Shown here: piece by piece, positions 35,551-47,269 of the stretch | Numbering within the stretch: the stretch's first letter is position 1 | Layout: every line of letters begins with the position of its first letter | From: Calonectria ilicicola | Taxonomy: Eukaryota > Ascomycota > Sordariomycetes > Hypocreales > Nectriaceae | Assembly (NCBI GenBank): GCA_020809705.1 | Contig: CP085831.1 | Span: 4,092,001-4,156,000 of the forward strand | Length of the DNA: 64,000 nt | Direction: 5' to 3' | Translations under genes and position numbers: made by a program | The notes under the pieces: model-generated | Told to the model about the DNA's origin: nothing | What the model saw: only the letters and a program-made list of their open reading frames with translations | The model's database searches: none

Positions 35551-36408
35551 ATGTGGGCTGTTTAAGGGGCTCAACCAACAACCGAGCCAATGAGCAAAGG
35601 AGGCCATAAAAGTGGTAACTGTGCTAGATCACGTGTCACCCGAGTTCGCTGTCATGTTTTTTGGGTGTCTTTTTTCATTTCGAAACCAAATGGCCAAAGC
35701 TCAACCACAACTCATCCTACCCTACACTAGTGCCAAAACACAACCAGCTACAAAGAGCAGGATAAATGCACATTAAATTAGATATACGTGATGATATCCC
35801 TTTCACTATTTCTCTCTTATTTTTTTAGTCTGTTCGGTGATCTTTTTAGTGTCTTATTAACGTTTGGGACATGACTTGTGAAATATGTTGGGTTCACAGC
35901 ACGATATCTTTTGTGAGTTAGCGCCTCAAACCCCAGCAATGGCCCAACAGCCAAGGTAAGCAAGCATTTTATTTAGCGTAAAAATGATGAATTCCTATGT
36001 GAAACCTATCATAAGAACTGAAAACCGTACATGCAAACTTAAAACTGGTATGCAATGGGTGGTGGTTAAGTCGAGGTTCGCGCTATCCCAGACGCGCTCT
36101 AGTCTCGTTTCGGTTGCTTATACGAGCTAAACATAAGCATAATTTGCTACCCAACGGAGCTCATGATTGCAGGCGAGATGACGATTTGACGGATAAATGG
36201 ATTAAATTGTATTTCGTATTAAAACCTTCTAGACTTTTCTACCTCAAATCCCAAAGTCCATCTATGACTTGTTCAAGGGTGTTGTTGGTGTTTGTACAAC
36301 GAACCTGTATCTCGTTTCGCGCTATTTGTGGAGTTCATTTAAAAGCTCCCTTAGGCAACGGCGGGGACAACACATCCACATCATTTCTCAATCACTCGAA
36401 TCACGAAA
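35551..36408. other. Intergenic region
   Basis: This is the 3' flank of the alcohol dehydrogenase and the upstream region of the F-box gene. No further gene seen. Confidence 0.5.
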
Positions 36409-38007
36409 ATGGACGCGCTTGATGAACCCAGCCTCGCGTCTGCTTTGGAATCACTCCCCATCGATATTCATCGCCTTATATTTCAACATTTGTGTCCTCA
36501 TTGTCTTACAGAGCCAGGCGCGCCTGGAAATGTGGCTGTCAGGGCAGAGGCTGGCCGTCAAGCGCTGCGGGCCCTCTCCATGTGCAGCAAGAAGATTCGT
36601 CCAGTTGCCTTGTCATTCTTAGCTCATCGCACAAGTAGCGAGGTACCATTGAGAACCCTCATTTCCACTTTAGAAAGAAATCCATATATTGGCGCAGAAG
36701 TGAAGGAACTGGTGCTATGCTTGCAGCAGAAGATCAGCGATGACGAGTTTGATTTCTTCAAGCAAGTGGCGCAGAGATTGCCCACACCCATTGGAGAGAC
36801 ACCTGATATGGAAAACACCAACGAAAACAGTCTGGCTCATAATGCTTTTGTTTTGAGGTTAGCTCTGGCCTTGACCCCGCATGTCAACGCACTGTGGTTG
36901 AAGGTTGGCGAATTTCGGGAGATGGAGTTTACTGACAGCCAGTTCCGACGGGTACAAGAGTATGGAGATAGCGATGAAGGTGAAGATTCAGATGACGATG
37001 AGGATGATGAAGATAGCGAAGAGGATGAAAGCGAAGAGGAAGGGTTTGATCACGGACCCCTTCTGTTCACGAGCAAGAATCTTCAACCCTTGGATAGAGA
37101 TTGCTTGTTGCAAGGAATCCGTCATCTTACGCTGGACTATCAACCTGCTAGCAACTTTTGCTTCTCGTACCCTCGTCTCGCCTCCCTCTTGGGCGCTACC
37201 ATTAACCTGAAACACCTCAAAGTGCGCAATGCGATTGGGGGGAAATTGGATCAAGAATACAGCAGCGCTGATTTTGACGTGGAGGAAATGACTCTGGCAT
37301 TGCAAAACCTGGAGATACTGGAGCTTGAGGATTGTATCTTCAATGATGACTCGGAAACGTCAGAATTTGCGATTCTGGCCAAGATAATTGCATCCGCACC
37401 GAAACTACACACCTTTAAATTTCGCCCAAGCATGCAGGTGTGGAGACCTCGGTTTGCCGATAATATATTATCGCCAATTAGGGTGCTTAGAGCACTCTTG
37501 CCACGGAGAGGCACGTTGAAGCACATTGGCTTGGACTTTCTAAATGCCGGCGACTCCAACAAGGAGCGAATAAAGCAATTTCACCTCAGTGGATTTACCG
37601 CACTCAATTCTTTAATGGTCAGCGAAAATTGCTGCTCTGGTTACCAAAATTGGGGATCCAGGGAGTATTTCTTGGTTAGGACGATTCCGACACAATTGGA
37701 GCATCTGTACCTCGTGTTTGAACCACGACAGTGGTACTGTCCCCATGTTGAACATCTTGTACAACAAGCCTCAAATGGTTGCTTCCCCGCACTGAAACGT
37801 CTCACTTTCGGTTGTTCAAGTAAGCTTCGTTACTGGAATGGTCGGATAGATCGAATTGACTATCCTGATATCATTCTGAGAATGGAGGTTATTAGGGAAT
37901 TATTTGAGAGCACTGGCCTCAGTGTAAAATTTGCCGGGCCTCTTTTCCATGATATCAAAGCCCAGGGAAGCGAAAAGGTGTCATGGGTAGAGATGGTCGA
38001 TGAGTAA
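36409..38007 (+). CDS. F-box-like / leucine-rich-repeat protein
   Basis: A single-exon gene of 532 aa. The N-terminus (about residues 10-70, with LESLPIDIHRLIFQHL and LRALSMCSKKIRPVAL) has the pattern of an F-box, which binds Skp1 in an SCF ubiquitin ligase. The rest alternates hydrophobic Leu-rich strands and helices typical of fungal F-box/LRR substrate receptors (for example HLKVRNAIGGK and LENLEILEL-type segments around 270-310). A strongly acidic Asp/Glu run (about residues 186-212) interrupts the middle. The ATG has a purine at -3. The substrate is unknown. Many paralogues of this class exist in fungi. Confidence 0.72.
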   Translation: MDALDEPSLASALESLPIDIHRLIFQHLCPHCLTEPGAPGNVAVRAEAGRQALRALSMCSKKIRPVALSFLAHRTSSEVPLRTLISTLERNPYIGAEVKELVLCLQQKISDDEFDFFKQVAQRLPTPIGETPDMENTNENSLAHNAFVLRLALALTPHVNALWLKVGEFREMEFTDSQFRRVQEYGDSDEGEDSDDDEDDEDSEEDESEEEGFDHGPLLFTSKNLQPLDRDCLLQGIRHLTLDYQPASNFCFSYPRLASLLGATINLKHLKVRNAIGGKLDQEYSSADFDVEEMTLALQNLEILELEDCIFNDDSETSEFAILAKIIASAPKLHTFKFRPSMQVWRPRFADNILSPIRVLRALLPRRGTLKHIGLDFLNAGDSNKERIKQFHLSGFTALNSLMVSENCCSGYQNWGSREYFLVRTIPTQLEHLYLVFEPRQWYCPHVEHLVQQASNGCFPALKRLTFGCSSKLRYWNGRIDRIDYPDIILRMEVIRELFESTGLSVKFAGPLFHDIKAQGSEKVSWVEMVDE

Positions 38008-40587
38008 GGTAAGAACAACGACGAAGGACGGAGCTACAGACCTTCATCTCCCTCCCCAGCGATAAAAGGGCTGGCATTCTTTTTCTTTGGAGAGAGAGAA
38101 GATGAGATTTTGGAAGTAAATTATTCGCCAACTAATTTCTGCACGGGCACAACGCAGATCCTCATCTCGCCATTGCACAAATCCACTGGGGTCGGGCTGA
38201 AGGGTCTCATGTTCTCGGCTCATTAGATGCAACAGCGGAATTCTTGTCCTTTGAGTGATGAACTAATTTTTACTTCATTGTTGATTCATAAATAGTTCAA
38301 AATAAATGAAATCATTTCATCGATGAGCAAAATTTGGATTGATGCTTCAGATACGCATTAATTGGGTTGCGAAACAACTAACTGCGCATATGTAGATGGT
38401 TTATATTTTGAGTAAGATTATTTAGAAGAAACTGCCTTCTTCTAGTTTGGCCACACTATTTCCGTATGATTCTACAGCAAGGGAAGGCACTGATAGCGGG
38501 AAACTTTGAACGAATTGGAACGGGTGTCTGGACGTACAAAAAGCATCATTAGGCCTGTCCAATATTTGACAGTGTTTAGTTGGCAAAGATTGATATAGCC
38601 TGAACTGCACGGCACAAGTAGCGTGGAGACCAAGCGCTGGCTTGCCAGTCAGTGGTTTGTTATTCACGTGGCAGACAAATTGAGCTCAGTTATTGACAAT
38701 ATCCTGAACGGGATAAGACTATGAACTAACATGTTCAACGCTCCAAGGTTGTCAGAGACAAAACCGGCTCGAACCAGTAGAAGACTGATAGAGGCCCAGG
38801 AAACCTACCATTGGATAATGCAAAGCCGGACGTGAACAACCACCAATTAAAATTAATTTAAAATTTTATTCGTGAGTTGGGTGATGTGGCGGATGTTGAC
38901 TTAAAGAATGCCGCCTACCTTTTCAAAGAACCTCAAGCGGAACTGGGCAATAATATTCAACATATGAAGGAGTCATGGGATCGCGATAATGCTCCCAAGC
39001 TGCCTGAGTTTGAAGTTAAAACTCCAAAAAGAATTCGCAAGATAAGAGGGAAGCCATGGATAGCCTGAGTTTGAGTGAAGATCCTTTCCAAGATAGTACT
39101 GCAGCAAAATTAGCCTGGTAGTATGTGCGATCTGCTTCGGATTGTTTCTTAGTCAAAGATTAAATGATGGGTCGAGACGATTTTGAGACAATATTTTGGG
39201 TTGCAATCTTAGAATTATACGGCCGGAAAAGGTTTATGCCTACTACGGGGTATACGATTTTTTTGATATCGGGTTATGTCAATAATATGGCAAAGGCGGT
39301 TGTTTAGGAACTCTATCAAATCTGCACGGCATACAATATTAGTAAATTATTTTTAGTTAATAAGTTCAGGACTGTCAGCTTTTATGATTCACTCGCTGAT
39401 TGTGATCGGTGGGTGAATTGCCTTGAATAGAATTTTCGGGCCGAAGCGATGCTGGACCATGCTACATTCAACCGAATGGTTTACCAATTAGTGACCTAGT
39501 ATCGGACCATGCCCAATCTGATCTTTCCATTCTTGTCACACAAAGATATTGTCGTATATCAGCTTCCTGTTCGTTCGTTGCACTTTCTTTTTTTGCTTAA
39601 CCGAGATTGATACCCCTGGCGTTTTGTTGAACCTTGTATCGATTGAGTTTACAATGAAACCCAATCCGACTATCACTGGTCGAAAAGATCCAAAAAGAGG
39701 GGGCTTGGGAAAAAAACATGCTTTGAGAGCGCAACCCCGTGTGCAGATCTTATCTAAACGTGTTGCATAGTGAGGAGCTTGCCCCAAAACCCAGCGATCC
39801 AGAAATTCAAGCACCGATAGAAAATCCCTAAAATAATCGAACCGTCTCAGTTATTCATAGATAGTGAGTTGCTGGATCCCAACTGCATATTTGCGAATGG
39901 CTTGGTGCTCCACCGAGACGAATTTTTTTTTAATTCTCTGAGCCAGCAATTCATGCCTACGGGAAGCAAAAACGGATGAACAAATTAGTATAATGCTGAA
40001 AATATTTACCTAATGGATTTTACTAGTTCAGTGAAGATCGGGCATCAGATATTCGGGATCTACAGCATAGGTCGGGTATTTCGGGATATTGTTGTCGTGC
40101 TCGTTGATCGGGCGGAAGGGGCGAGCAATTTCAATTTGGTGGTCAATGCGCTTTCAATAAACTCACCAAAAGTACAAAAGTGATTCTGCTGGTGGTCTGA
40201 TCGGGTTGATTGTGGCAATAGGTATTATGGAAGAGAACCTGCCCATGTTGGAATCAAACACTTGGTTCTATAGAATGTTGAAGGAGTCGCTTTTTATATA
40301 ATGGTTATCTGTGTTTGTCATTATGCACCACTCAAGCCGTGGCTGCTATTCTAAAACGAGACCGATCGCGAGAGCGAACTATACGCGAACTAGCCCAATC
40401 GGCATGGAGGCTATGGGGATTATACCCACCTTGTTACCTCATGTTGGCTTAGTGTCGGGCTCTGAACGAGGTCAGGTTGATATCGGAGCGCGCTTTTATT
40501 GAGAGGCGTATATCCGAACGGTGAAATCCGATATCCGAAAACAACCGCTTAGCTTATACGAAATGGATGCCTAGATATTGTATTTGG
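38008..40587. other. Long intergenic region, no supportable gene
   Basis: About 2.6 kb of moderately AT-rich sequence. The longest coding-like stretch is an ATG-less frame at 38862-39068 (VDLKNAAYLFKEP, ending KRIRKIRGKPWIA), which I do not recognise and which could be a gene remnant. No structural RNAs or clear repeats seen. Confidence 0.45.
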
Positions 40588-40594
40588 TATAAAT
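40588..40594 (+). promoter_or_regulatory. Possible TATA box of the GMC oxidoreductase gene
   Basis: TATAAAT lies about 120 bp ahead of the ATG at 40710. Confidence 0.35.
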
Positions 40595-40709
40595 GGCATC
40601 ATAAAAACTTGTTTCTTGATGTGAGTGAACTGTCTGGCCATATCACTTACGCTGCGAATATCCTGTTCTTGGATTTTCACCTTGTCTGTTTCAATCCCAT
40701 ACTGAGGCA

Positions 40710-42704
40710 ATGCGTCTTCGCAACGCCCTTTGTCATGTCGTCCTATTTGGACAGATATGTAGGGGCCAAGACGTTCTTGATGACATTGTTGGATCGAGTC
40801 CATTGTTGAGTCCACTTGCCGACAGTGTCACATCTCTTCTCAGTGGTTATGGTCTTGTCGAATCTACTCTTGGTGCGCTTGGGGGAGTTCTGGGCGAGAC
40901 ACAAGAATTTGACTACATCATTGCAGGAGGCGGTACGGCTGGCAATGTCGTTGGGACCCGTTTGGCTGAGGCTGGCTATAACGTTGCAATTGTCGAGGCA
41001 GGCAGCTTCTACGAAATCTCCAAGCCGGTACTGAGTACAACACCAGCAGGTGATATTGTGGGGATTGGCCGGAATATCGAAGATTCCATTGCTACAGTAG
41101 ACTGGGCCTTTGAGACTGAACCTCAAGCTGGAGCAAAGAATCGAAAATTTCATTATGCCCGCGGAAAGTGCCTCGGTGGATCCTCTGCTTTGAATTTCAT
41201 GTTGTATCATCGAGGAACAACAGGAACCTATGACCTCTGGGCCGACTTGGTTGGCGATGATAGCTACAGGTTTGTCTGATTCGAGCAACGCAGGTGACAC
41301 AGCTGACTGTCATACAGATTGGTAAACCTTCAACCATACTTTAAAAAGAGCGCGACATTCACTCCCCCGAATACCGACAAACGACTTGCGAATGCGACGA
41401 CATTATATGATGAAAACGATTTTGCACCTTACGGGCAGGGTGGTCCATTGCAAGTCAGCTACACTAACTGGGTGTCTGCATGGGCAACTTGGTTGGAGCA
41501 AGGATTGAAAGCTGTTGGCTTGAAGACTACAACAGGCTTTAACAACGGTAGTCTCCTCGGGTATCACTATGTGCAGACAACAATTCGACCAGAGAGCGCC
41601 GTTAGGAGCTCCTCTGCCGACTTCATCCGCAAGTCTACCAACTCCAGTACTAACTTTAACGGTAACCTCAAAGTATTTACGAATACCCAGGTCACTAAGG
41701 TGCTTTTCGACAAGGATAATAACGCGACAGGAGTCACTGTTGACTACCTGGGCATCTCATACACAATCAAAGCATCCAAGGAGGTTATTCTAAGTGCAGG
41801 GGCATTTCAATCACCGCAGCTATTGATGGTCTCAGGAGTAGGACCCACAGAAACTCTGCAGAAGTTCAACATTCCTGTTGTCTCCGCTCTTGAGGGCGTC
41901 GGGCAAAATATGTGGGATCACATATTTTTTGGACCGTCATACGCGGTTGACTTTGAGACATTGGATACTATCCTCAATGACCCCATCGAGCTAGTAAATT
42001 CTATTTTGCGATATGGCTTGACAAAGGATGGACCCCTCAGTTCGAATATTATAGAATTTCTAGGATGGGAGAAATTGCCGGACGCGTACCGTGGCAACTT
42101 TTCTTCAGAAACGGAGGAGCGCCTGGCGGAATTTCCGAGTGATTGGCCCGAGGTTGAGTATCTCGCTGCCAATGGATACCTTGGAGATTTTGATTGGCCT
42201 ATTACACAACAGCCTGACGATGGAAGGCAATATGCAACTATTCTTGGAGCAATGGTGGCCCCAGTGTCAAGGGGAAATGTAACCATTACTTCATCATCAG
42301 GATTGGATCCACCTGCCATTAATCCCAACTGGCTTACAGCAAAGGCAGACCAAGAGGCTGCCATTGCCTGGTTCAAAAGAATGCGAGATGTTTGGAAGTC
42401 AATCAATTCTGTTACTGTCGGCGATGAGTATTGGCCGGGATCTGGCAATCAGACAGATGCAGAGATCCTTGATGTCATCCAAAACTCTCTCATGACTGTA
42501 TGGCACGCGGCCTGCACATGCAAAATGGGGAAGAAAAATGACACGATGGCTGTGGTTGATAACTTGGCTCGTGTATTTGGTGTCCAAAAGCTCAGAGTTG
42601 TCGACGCCAGCTCGATGGCAATTCTTCCTCCTGGCCATCCACAAAGCTCAATTTACGTTCTCGCAGAAAAGATTGCAGACGACATTATTCAGCAAAGAAC
42701 ATGA
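40710..42704 (+). CDS. GMC (AA3-type) FAD oxidoreductase
   Basis: A flavin-dependent alcohol or sugar oxidoreductase of the glucose-methanol-choline family. Exons are 40710-41269 and 41318-42704 (648 aa). The N-terminus is hydrophobic (about 7-18) and could be a signal peptide. The FAD dinucleotide motif is IIAGGGTAGNVV (about 70-81). GMC signature 1 is ARGKCLGGSSALNF (about 150-163) and signature 2 is GAFQSPQLLMVSGVGP in the second exon. The active-site His residues are in WHAACTC (about 583) and PPGHPQSSIY (about 627). Length and motif order are normal. Relatives include secreted aryl-alcohol and glucose dehydrogenases and secondary-metabolism enzymes such as versicolorin B synthase. The sequence does not decide between them. 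Confidence 0.9.
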
Positions 42705-43143
42705 TGTCGTTGAATATGCGTCCATTCTGAATGCACATCATCGCAAGCTATTTCTAGACATCCTTTTGGGTAAGCGCTTGGTATCAGCTGCAGCTTTGCC
42801 TGGCGCTATTGATGTCAAGTTTGGTTCACTCACTATTTTTATACATTATATAAAACATAAAAGTCTTCTTTTCTCCTTCTTGATTTATTTATTGAGAAAA
42901 GTGCTACTTTGGTCCTAAAACTAGTGTCGGATTTAATAAAAAGGCCAACGCAGCAAAGGTTTGGTGACATGTGGCTTTAAACTTGGGTTCACTTAACGTC
43001 ACTAGTTTCATCTCGTGTGCATGTGTGCCGGAGAAATTATTGCTAACAAATCCATAACATAATTATGAACTGCAATGAATTATCCAAGGTATACTCGGTT
43101 ATCTTCCATCTTTTGCGCTCTGAGCTCATGTTCAATTGTAAGC
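42705..43143. other. Convergent 3' intergenic region
   Basis: This region lies between the GMC gene (plus) and the Zn2Cys6 gene (minus). No gene seen. Confidence 0.5.
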
Positions 43144-45041
43144 TCAGGCGTTCTGTACTAAAGCAATGAGGCTAGGTGGGCACTGCAGCGGTGGTATGCA
43201 GTGAGATGAAAGTTCTCTAGCTAGTTGGATCGGATGCCATTGATTTTTACCCTCTGAGATAAGGTTAGCTTCCCGAGCAAGCAGCATGGTTTCAAAAATT
43301 CCGGCTATTTCTTGACTGTCCCAGATTCCTTCCCGTCTTTTCAATGACCGCAATAAGTTGATCGTTCGTGCGCAAACATCATCATCCTCACAACGTAGGC
43401 AAATCATGGACAAAGTGGGGATAATGCATCCATCAAAAGAAAACGTAGGGGTCGAATCGAGTTTTTGAGAATCGATCATTAATTCGACTTGTTGCAACAT
43501 GTTTTCGCATAGGGTTCTCGAGATACGATAATCGATCAAAATTATCTCGGCAATGATTGTGTACATGGTTTGGTTCAAGGAGAGAACCTGAAGTTGATAT
43601 CTTTGTTGTTTGGAAAGATCCTCAGCAATCATTTCGGACTTGAACTTATCAAATCGAATGCTCCAGCGTCCAAAGGCCAATAATACATCTTTCGAGCTGA
43701 TTTGACGAAAATCGGACGAGAAACGAAGACTAGTGACCCTTGGATCACGCGATCCCAACGCTTGTTTCAACTCCCATGCGGCCATGCAGCCATACTGCAC
43801 TTGAAAGACCCGGAGGGATTTTGCTGCCAAGGCTATTGATTTGAATGAGGTTGAGGCATCATTAAATATCGTCATGAGTGTCGAATGTGAAGTGAGTTCG
43901 GGGATTGCATCGTAGCCAGCATAAAGGCCAAGGTCATGACCAATAGTAGTGAGGAAGATATTTATATCTCGATAAAATTCGGCGTTCCTTTTTGTTGCGC
44001 ATGTTTGTGATTTTATATCTGCATTGTGATTCTCTCGAAGTTTGGAGCCGAGAAGGGTGTAAGCAGCGCTGACATGCCGAATACACTCGGTGTAACGGCC
44101 AAGAAGGGTCTCAATGCAAATAAAAATTATGCAACATGTCAGGACAACGTCTATTTGCTGCCCAAAATTTTTCGTGTAGAAGCTAGTTATTTGATTCAGA
44201 GCTTCATTGTATTGTTGAATTGAAAACTCTTCTAAGATAAATAATGAAGATGGAGTGGACGAGGGCTGAGAGTGTTGGATTTTGAACCGCCTATGAGCGC
44301 TTCCAAGGGCACAGAGAGCAGCTCTGATTGGCTTGACTGTATGACCCAGAGGGAGAGCATAGCTTTGCCAGAAGTCTGTTGATGAGAATGATGTCGTGAA
44401 ATCCTGAATGACAACATGTGGAGACTAGTTGTGGCTGGCCTCGATGGCCTCACGGCCTCAATGCGTTGTCGCAGCCCCACAGCCAATTGGGGCTGGACCT
44501 AGCTATAAAACACATAGTTGACTGCTCTTTATTTCATAGGAATTAAGGCTCTTTCAATCTCTCGTTATGACCCAATGACCAAAGTGTGATACAACAGTTC
44601 GCATGTGATGAAAGAACTTCATCTCTGATGGTGTCTCGCATGGGTCAAAGATGAGTCCCTGATTACACGGTGATAGCTGTAAAACAATGGGTTTTAATCG
44701 CTTGGAAGACGGAGATTTGGGACGTGTAGTGGCGTTCTTCTTGGATTTAGATCTGGGTTCAATTGGTTGGTACCCTTCGCACAGATAGCCTCCAGTAAGA
44801 CATCGCTGACAGCCAGGTCTTCCCTCGTCGCATTTCACGTGGCGAAACCTATGTCAAATAAGCGGCCGATTTACGGTTTATGGGTCTGGTAGGTCAACTA
44901 ACTTGCTAGAGACGAGAAAGTTAGCTTAACAGAATCGAGATCGCGCGGCGGGGGCATCACAAACCATGTGAGGCAGCCAGTTCTTACTCTCGGCACGCTC
45001 TTGCGAGTGCGCTTTTGAGTCATCTTCAGAGGTGCTGCCAT
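43144..45041 (-). pseudogene. Zn2Cys6 transcription factor interrupted by a 175-bp element
   Basis: A nuclear regulator of the zinc-cluster class on the minus strand. Exon 1 is 45041-44965 and the main exon is 44848-43144. A 3-nt microexon (44905-44903, CAA), flanked by introns of 59 and 54 bp, appears to lie between them. With it the cluster is C-x2-C-x6-C-x6-C-x2-C-x6-C (Cys 23, 26, 33, 40, 43, 50). Without it the second Cys becomes Trp and the spacing is one residue short. After about residue 110 the frame hits the insertion at 44417-44591 and stops within it. Past the insertion the same protein continues (DFTTSFSSTDFWQSYALPLG, then the C-terminal fungal regulator domain) to 43144. Omitting the element and one target copy gives 534 codons in one frame. 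Unless the element is spliced out, the gene is truncated. Confidence 0.72.
44417..44591 (-). mobile_element. 175-bp insertion element, copy 1
   Basis: On the minus strand it runs from TATCACACTTTGG to AGTCTCCACA. It is flanked by the 5-bp duplication TGTTG (44592-44596 and 44412-44416 on the minus strand). It is the same length as 52275-52449 and differs from it by only a few substitutions. It contains AATAAA but no open frame. It sits in the same orientation as the gene it interrupts. It could be a solo LTR, a MITE-like element or an introner-like element: a GT at 44592 and an AG at 44404 would remove 189 nt and keep the frame. Confidence 0.82.
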
Positions 45042-46770
45042 TGTTCTTAGTAATATCATAGATCTTGGCGAAGGAGAAAGGTCTCCTAGGGTATTAGGAT
45101 CGATCCTTTATAACGATCGCGGATGGTGCGCACTGGCTTTGCTGTGGTGGCGGGCTGCAATTACTTGTCACACCAAAGTTACGCGCTAAAAGTCCGAGCT
45201 GCACAATCTGTGTGACCGATCTATTTTAGCATCTGTCCCCCAGTTTCACTTGACAGTCTGTCAGATATCCGAGACAGTCATCAAGGCCATGTGCCAAAAA
45301 GCTAGGTAAATTGAATCATGCGATAAATGTTTGTGCGTTCTGGTGCTGTACGGGCAGTTCTAGCATAGAAAGATAGAGTCTGCTATGAAAATCAGGCAAA
45401 GCTCGATTGGCCTAACCTATGAGGGTTGGATTAAATTTCTCACCGACAAAACGATCCCGGCCACGGGCTAGAAAGAAAGGGGGCAAAAAGAGCACGAGCA
45501 TGCAAATATTGAGGCACTTCCCGAACTCAAACCCGTCAATAGTCTAGTGAGACGTGCACTAGTACCGGGTTAGCCGTTCTGCGCCTTGTACACTTCGTAC
45601 GCCTTACACGTGACTGCCATGTTGCATAAGGTGTCAGGGCGGAACATTTTTAGCCTAACTCAGTAGATATGATATATTTCGAGACATTATTCTCCTCATT
45701 TTCAGCTCACCGTTTCGTCTTATTTTGATTTGGCAGATACAAATTAGTTAGTTGACTAAAATCTGCCATAGAAATGGGATGAACCATGCCAAGCGTTTTA
45801 ATATCTTTATTTGCCCTCAGATTCAGCAAGTGACATAATGGTCCTCAATTCGGCAAACCAAAAACTGATGGAATCAGATCCATAATCCTTTTCCTGTGAG
45901 TGTGTGTTTGATGACGAACGAGAATTACAAGTGTCCTATCTATGATAGAGATCAAATAAGTAACGCAAAAGAAGTCCTCCTATGTCTGTCAACGTTCTGT
46001 ATGGCATGCTACGACCTATTCAAAAACCCATTCTATTGGCTACCATCGGCCAACTTTAGATGATTTCGAAGCTTTACGAGCTTGGCATCGTATTGACCAA
46101 CCGTGCGTACTCCGCTGCCATCGTCTGAAAAGAAAAACTCGGACTTGGAGTGATGCCCCGGGCGGATCACGCGTTTATTAGGGTTTTTTTAAAACCAAAG
46201 ATCAAGCATGTGGAGCTCCACCCCAGTCTGGAGGCCGTGCTAGAGTGAAGTTCAGGTTGGACCAGGAAGATCTAGTTTGCCACTGGTAGCACACAGGCCT
46301 CATGGTCACAATGCCAGTTTCTTTTTGATCCATCCTGGGGTATCCAGGTTGCTAACTTTTCCACATATTTCCCTTGTTTGTTTTCTTGCCTTTCGTTGTC
46401 ATTTGCTTTTTTTCCTTTTTATTTCCTGTAAGTGAAACTTGAACGAAGGACCATTGAGGTGTTGCTGGTTATTTGCCCGGTTGCGGTGTGAACGTTGAAC
46501 GGGGTTGAGAGAAATTCAGTGACACCAACTCCAGAAGTAGAATAAAAAACATATCCCATATAAAACATCCTTTATTGACCAGAAAATGGAATTATGCATC
46601 AGGTTCAGTCCATCGCCACCACCAATAGCCCAGCCACGCCCCAACGCCACACCACCGCCACTCTTGCAAACCGCCACCAAGACTCACCAACACACCAAAA
46701 CACCACCAAAACAACACAAAACAACATTCCAATTCATTTCAAGTGCAAAAAAAGTGCAAAAAAAGAAAAA
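45042..46770. other. Intergenic region
   Basis: This is the upstream region of the Zn2Cys6 gene followed by the 3' flank of the tRNA. A Pro/Thr/Gln-rich open frame at 46586-46825 is low-complexity and overlaps the tRNA, so it is not called. Nothing else recognised. Confidence 0.5.
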
Positions 46771-46868
46771 TGATGAGACTGGGACTCAAACCCAGGAGGA
46801 TTGCTCTATCAGGAAGTGGTGTTAAGGTAACCCTAACCTGACGCCATAACCAACTCGGCCATCTCACC
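46771..46868 (-). tRNA. tRNA with long variable arm and intron, probably tRNA-Leu
   Basis: On the minus strand, GGTGAGA (46868-46862) pairs with TCTCATC plus discriminator A (46778-46771). A D-arm GCC...GGC follows TGGCCGAGTTGG, the usual A-box. The T-arm is CTGGG-TTTGAGT-CCCAG (B-box). A 13-nt variable region (TAGAGCAATCCTC) and discriminator A point to leucine. The anticodon stem is TCAGG/CCTGA. The sequence between has extra bases that form a hairpin, so an intron is present, but by strict numbering the anticodon reads AGG, whereas TAG (Leu) needs a shifted stem. The anticodon is therefore left open. Runs of T follow the gene as a Pol III terminator. Confidence 0.75.
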
Positions 46869-47269
46869 CTGGAGGCTTGTGGGCCTGTGATGTCTGGAAT
46901 GGGGAGTGCATGCGACCTATACTCTTTTAGTAGTATGGTGGGGCTTTGGGGCTTTTGTGTCTGAATTATTTAGCCTCGTCTGAAATGCATTCCAAGAGTG
47001 GTGGCAATGATGGATGATATTTCTGCTCTATATGCCTTGGTGAGATTCATGCGAGTAGACTTGCTTCCTGTTACTCATTCTATTCCACGAACGGAGTCTC
47101 AATTTTTATCAGCTTATGTAATTTAACTAACTAGGGTGACGGGTGTAAATGTCCAGCACAGGAGCTCTTTTCGCACGAGACAGGTGACAATTTTACTCAA
47201 TGGCTCGTGCGCCATTACTTATTTAGTACAATTTAGAACGTCTGGACTACTGGCTGACAGGGTACTTCA
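46869..47269. other. Intergenic region
   Basis: No gene seen between the tRNA and the 3' end of the sulfotransferase-like gene. Confidence 0.5.

Noticed and set aside
38862..39068. ATG-less 69-codon frame
   Set aside because: It has some coding look, but no start, no splice signals that extend it and no recognisable family.
46586..46825. Pro/Thr/Gln-rich frame
   Set aside because: Low-complexity, and its end overlaps the tRNA.
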